Assembly (NCBI GenBank): GCA_046703545.1
Contig: JBJKSX010000039.1
Location: 1-5,867 of the forward strand
DNA: 5,867 nucleotides
Source: JAJZOM01 sp046703545
Lineage (GTDB): Archaea > Thermoplasmatota > Thermoplasmata > Thermoplasmatales > Thermoplasmataceae
Reading direction: 5' to 3'
Shown: one piece after another, positions 3,528 through 5,867 of the stretch
How the letters are laid out: every line of letters starts with the position of its first letter
Position numbering within the stretch: the first letter of the stretch is position 1
The notes under the pieces: generated by a model
What the model saw: only the letters and a program-made list of their open reading frames with translations
Database searches by the model: none
What the model was told of the DNA's origin: nothing
Made by a program: the position numbers and the translations under genes

Positions 3528-5867
3528 TTAGTCCCAGTCCTCGTCCCAGAATATGGTTTCAACGGGATCCTCAGGAAGATTGCAGGATGGGCACTCTGCC
3601 CTTTTCCTTTGCCTTGTTGCGCCACATTTTTCACAGATGTACCAGGAATGGTAACGCCTTCTTACCATTAACACGGCGGAAGCCAGTATCATGCCAGCCA
3701 ATGGTACTGCGTAGAATGGGTTCACAAGTTTCCCCGAGATGGTTGTTTCTATTGATACCTGTTTCTGGGAAGTGATGGTCACCTTTGCAGGCCCGGAGCT
3801 GAGGTTCACTATTCCTGTGCTGTTGGTGGAGGTGTATCCGAGGGGGTCGTAAACCACATAGTTGTAGGTGCCCGGCAATAGGCTCAGCCTGAATGTGCTG
3901 TTTTCGGCGTTGTAATCATGCCCATTCACGATTACGGTCCATTTTACCCCCGGGCCAACATTATTTTTAATCGACAGTTCATAGTATATCTCTGAGAAAT
4001 CCACAGTGTAATTGGTCTCATTTCCTGACGGACGAAGTGTTGAAGAATTTGTTTTTTCACCCCGAGGAACAATGATGGTGATGTTTTTTCCTGCAGCATC
4101 CGCTATTCTGATGGTGCCATTGGTGCTGAAATAATCTGTGCCATTCATTTCCAGCCCCCAGACCGTTCCATTTTGAAGGCCGCTTTCCCTGAATGTGTAA
4201 AGCAATTCTTGCCTGGCAGGTGGCGGTACCGAAAAGGAAACTGTAAGGTTGGATGAATTTCTGAATGCGTGAAGAGACTGGCTGTGAATCTGCATAACAA
4301 GTGCATAGCTGCCATACGAGACATTGGCAATGCCAGAAATTGGAACGGATATAGTTTGATTTTGATCTGGATCTGTAATCTCAAACACCCCTGCTCCAGT
4401 CCGATTGCCGCCTTTGTAAAGAACCCAGGTGACATTCAAAAAATTTATCCCTGCTAGGTTTCCAGAGTAGTTTACTGTTACGTTGCCGGTGAAGTTCCCA
4501 ATGGAATGCGGAACATTGAATATGGCGTATGGCACCGGGAGTGTGTAATTGACCGTCTTCGGATTACGGGAAATGCTCGGAAACGGGTTCATTGTCACGC
4601 TCAGGTTGCCAGAGGGTCCAGACAGTTCGAATTCATTGGTATAATTCCAGGCAAGTCCATTGTGGGTGACATCATACAATGCCGGCATTTCGTTTGTTCC
4701 ATGAAGCCACCCGAAACCTGTTGAGTTAACCTCACTGTTGAATTTTTTAAACGAATTTCTCTGGACTTCGTCCGGGCCATAGCCAACTGGCAGAAGAGCA
4801 TATTTGGCACCGGTGTAAGAAATGCCATCATAGGAGCTGTTGACCTGGACTTCCTTAAAGAGATACAGGTCTGAATTTTCAAGGGAAAAGAAAGGGTACT
4901 GGAACTTTCCTCCATCAAGCAGAGATGAATCTCCAATCAGGATTGTGGAATTCTCTGCATTCATAGAGATTCTGTTGAAATCTGGTTCCCCGGAACTGAA
5001 TGTTGGCAATCTTTCGTTAAGCCCCAATGTACTGTTGTAGAACAGAATTACTGAATTATTGAACGAGTACTGGTAATACTGTCGGCCGTAGAGAGAAACC
5101 GTATCATTGGACAACAGGGAGACTGTGAGGTTTGAGAGGGCAATTGCTGTTGCATAACTGATATTGGCAACCAACCTGAAATTGCTTGTATTCTCCATCC
5201 AGGTTAGGTTATGCAGTGTCCCTGTGAAGTTCAACGAGAAATTTTCCTGCCTTGAACTCTGGCTTGAATTATAGGGCAGAGCAAGCCTTGTCAGGTAGGT
5301 GTTGTTGTAATAGACCTCAAGTGAATTCACTGACTCGTTTGATGCTCCCTGATAGGTGACGTTGATACGTGCGCTGTTGATGTAGCTGGAATTGTCCAGA
5401 GTTGATGACACCTTGGTTGGTACGGTGGTGCTCTTGCTGAAGCCGCTTTCATAAAGATACAGGCCGCCATCCCAGTATTCGTAGGGAGAATTCTGATTGT
5501 AGAGGCCCGATATTGTACTGTTGGCAACTTTCACAGTGGAATTATGGACCTTTAGTGTCAGCGCATCATTGAATGGCTTAGTGGAACCAGTATTCTGAGA
5601 GCCCACCGTTGAATTGATTATAGACACATCTGAGCCGCTGAATCTCATTGATCCTGGCAATTCCAGTGTTGAATTGATTAGGCTGAATGAAGAGCCGGCT
5701 GAAGCATTGAGATACAGGTGCCTGACTGTTGAATATGACGCGTTGCTGATCCGGACTGATGAATTTATGAAATTGAGGGTGCCTCCATCATATATGCCAA
5801 TGGAAGGCAGGGAAAGGCTCTGCAGAATGACTTCCTTGTTCCTTATTGTGTATTCTGTCCCGGGTTG
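3528..5867 (-). CDS. Large N-glycosylated surface protein with C-terminal anchor and cytosolic zinc ribbon (N-terminus beyond right edge)
   Basis: I do not recognise a named family for the whole protein. The frame has no stop from 5867 down to the TAA at 3530-3528, giving 779 residues with the N-terminus missing; a TTG near 5660 is an internal leucine in the middle of a repeat, not a start. Residues about 30-120 have spaced I-N-S-T/S units typical of a beta-helix or similar stacked fold. A Ser/Thr/Asn/Tyr-rich middle follows, then two related beta domains at about 553-626 and 629-698. One hydrophobic helix spans 718-735, followed by RRR (736-738). The cytosolic tail has C745-x2-C748-x10-C759-x2-C762, a zinc ribbon, and ends in an acidic FWDEDWD. 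By hand I count about 46 N-x-S/T sequons, all outside; the ectodomain has no cysteine. RRR after the helix puts the tail inside. The role may be S-layer, adhesion or sensing. Confidence 0.85.
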   Translation of the reverse strand, partial: QPGTEYTIRNKEVILQSLSLPSIGIYDGGTLNFINSSVRISNASYSTVRHLYLNASAGSSFSLINSTLELPGSMRFSGSDVSIINSTVGSQNTGSTKPFNDALTLKVHNSTVKVANSTISGLYNQNSPYEYWDGGLYLYESGFSKSTTVPTKVSSTLDNSSYINSARINVTYQGASNESVNSLEVYYNNTYLTRLALPYNSSQSSRQENFSLNFTGTLHNLTWMENTSNFRLVANISYATAIALSNLTVSLLSNDTVSLYGRQYYQYSFNNSVILFYNSTLGLNERLPTFSSGEPDFNRISMNAENSTILIGDSSLLDGGKFQYPFFSLENSDLYLFKEVQVNSSYDGISYTGAKYALLPVGYGPDEVQRNSFKKFNSEVNSTGFGWLHGTNEMPALYDVTHNGLAWNYTNEFELSGPSGNLSVTMNPFPSISRNPKTVNYTLPVPYAIFNVPHSIGNFTGNVTVNYSGNLAGINFLNVTWVLYKGGNRTGAGVFEITDPDQNQTISVPISGIANVSYGSYALVMQIHSQSLHAFRNSSNLTVSFSVPPPARQELLYTFRESGLQNGTVWGLEMNGTDYFSTNGTIRIADAAGKNITIIVPRGEKTNSSTLRPSGNETNYTVDFSEIYYELSIKNNVGPGVKWTVIVNGHDYNAENSTFRLSLLPGTYNYVVYDPLGYTSTNSTGIVNLSSGPAKVTITSQKQVSIETTISGKLVNPFYAVPLAGMILASAVLMVRRRYHSWYICEKCGATRQRKRAECPSCNLPEDPVETIFWDEDWD
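3582..3635 (-). other. Zinc-ribbon tail of the surface glycoprotein
   Basis: This encodes CEKCGATRQRKRAECPSC, residues 745-762: two C-x2-C knuckles 10 residues apart, with basic residues between. This is the classic short zinc-ribbon pattern of cytosolic archaeal proteins. It begins nine residues after the last of the membrane-proximal arginines. Confidence 0.8.
3663..3716 (-). other. Single C-terminal transmembrane helix of the surface glycoprotein
   Basis: Residues 718-735 run from FYAV to LMV with no charged residue, followed at once by three arginines. By the positive-inside rule the C-terminus is in the cytosol and the long sequon-rich part is outside. It is the only such segment in the 779 residues available. 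Confidence 0.82.
3774..4211 (-). repeat. Two tandem diverged beta domains (F-x-E-S-G-L type) before the membrane anchor
   Basis: Copy one (residues about 553-626) opens LLYTFRESGLQNGTVW and continues to MNGTDYF. Copy two (about 629-698) opens YELSIKNNVGPGVKW, then VNGHDYN, and ends with LLPGTYNYVV and GYTSTNSTG. Both share a hydrophobic strand, G-x-x-W, a strand ending in N-G, and an x-Y/F turn. Domains like this sit next to the anchor in many Thermoplasmata surface proteins and thermopsin-like proteases. The second has lost the E-S-G-L core. Confidence 0.6.
5510..5780 (-). repeat. Sequon ladder: beta-helix-like short repeats in the surface glycoprotein
   Basis: Residues about 30-120 show repeated units of an aliphatic strand, then N-S-T/S, then another aliphatic residue: FINSSV, RISNAS, YLNAS, LINSTL, IINSTV, VHNSTV and VANSTI. 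The asparagines fall at 35, 42, 54, 65, 85, 109 and 116. The 65-85-109 spacing (20 and 24) fits one turn of a right-handed beta-helix. The fold is inferred; the repeat is seen. Confidence 0.55.
5608..5680. repeat. 13-base direct repeat 60 bases apart
   Basis: GTTGAATTGATTA occurs at 5608-5620 and again at 5668-5680, exactly 60 bases or 20 codons apart and in the same reading frame. On the coding strand it encodes the I-N-S-T core of two successive ladder units. It is likely a trace of repeat duplication within the gene. Confidence 0.7.

Noticed and set aside
3497..3634. Upstream in-frame extension of the DUF77 protein to 143 residues
   Set aside because: The added residues overlap the end of the glycoprotein gene in another frame, have low-complexity shadow-like content, and family similarity starts only at MLVADV.
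4145..4936. Several 60-110-codon frames on both strands inside the glycoprotein gene
   Set aside because: All are alternative-frame shadows of the continuous sequon-rich minus-strand frame.

Overview
The window looks like chromosomal DNA from an archaeon, most likely a wall-less acidophile of the Thermoplasmatales or a close relative. The signs are A/T-rich TATA-like boxes about 24-29 bases ahead of four start codons with no Shine-Dalgarno in between (leaderless genes), a large surface protein packed with N-x-S/T glycosylation sequons, C-terminal ectodomain repeats of the 'F-x-E-S-G-L ... W ... N-G' kind common in Thermoplasmata surface proteins, and a MTH1187-type (DUF77) small protein. I could not run a search, so the lineage is inferred. 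No RNA gene, CRISPR array, insertion sequence or phage gene is visible.

Layout. Bases 1-728 (minus strand) hold the N-terminal two thirds or so of diaminopimelate decarboxylase (lysA), cut by the left edge. A 105-base divergent intergenic region carries the lysA promoter and a probable promoter for the next gene. Bases 834-1595 (plus strand) encode a class A beta-lactamase-like serine hydrolase. It meets, tail to tail with a 4-base overlap of stop codons, a minus-strand S13 (DacB/PBP4-type) D-Ala-D-Ala carboxypeptidase homologue (1592-2677). Upstream of that on the minus strand are a GmhB-like HAD phosphatase (2739-3185), a DUF77 thiamine-binding-like protein (3203-3496), and the C-terminal 779 residues of a giant surface glycoprotein. 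The glycoprotein frame stays open to the right edge (3528-5867), so its true start lies outside the window.

How they may fit together. The DUF77 and HAD genes are 17 bases apart and probably share a promoter that overlaps the glycoprotein stop codon. The S13 gene has its own TATA box. The unusual point is the pair of penicillin-recognising-type serine enzymes, both without a signal peptide, beside a DAP decarboxylase in an organism expected to lack peptidoglycan; intracellular processing of D-amino-acid or DAP-containing peptides is one hypothesis. The glycoprotein is unusual in having a cysteine-free, heavily glycosylatable ectodomain, one C-terminal membrane helix and a cytosolic four-cysteine zinc ribbon.
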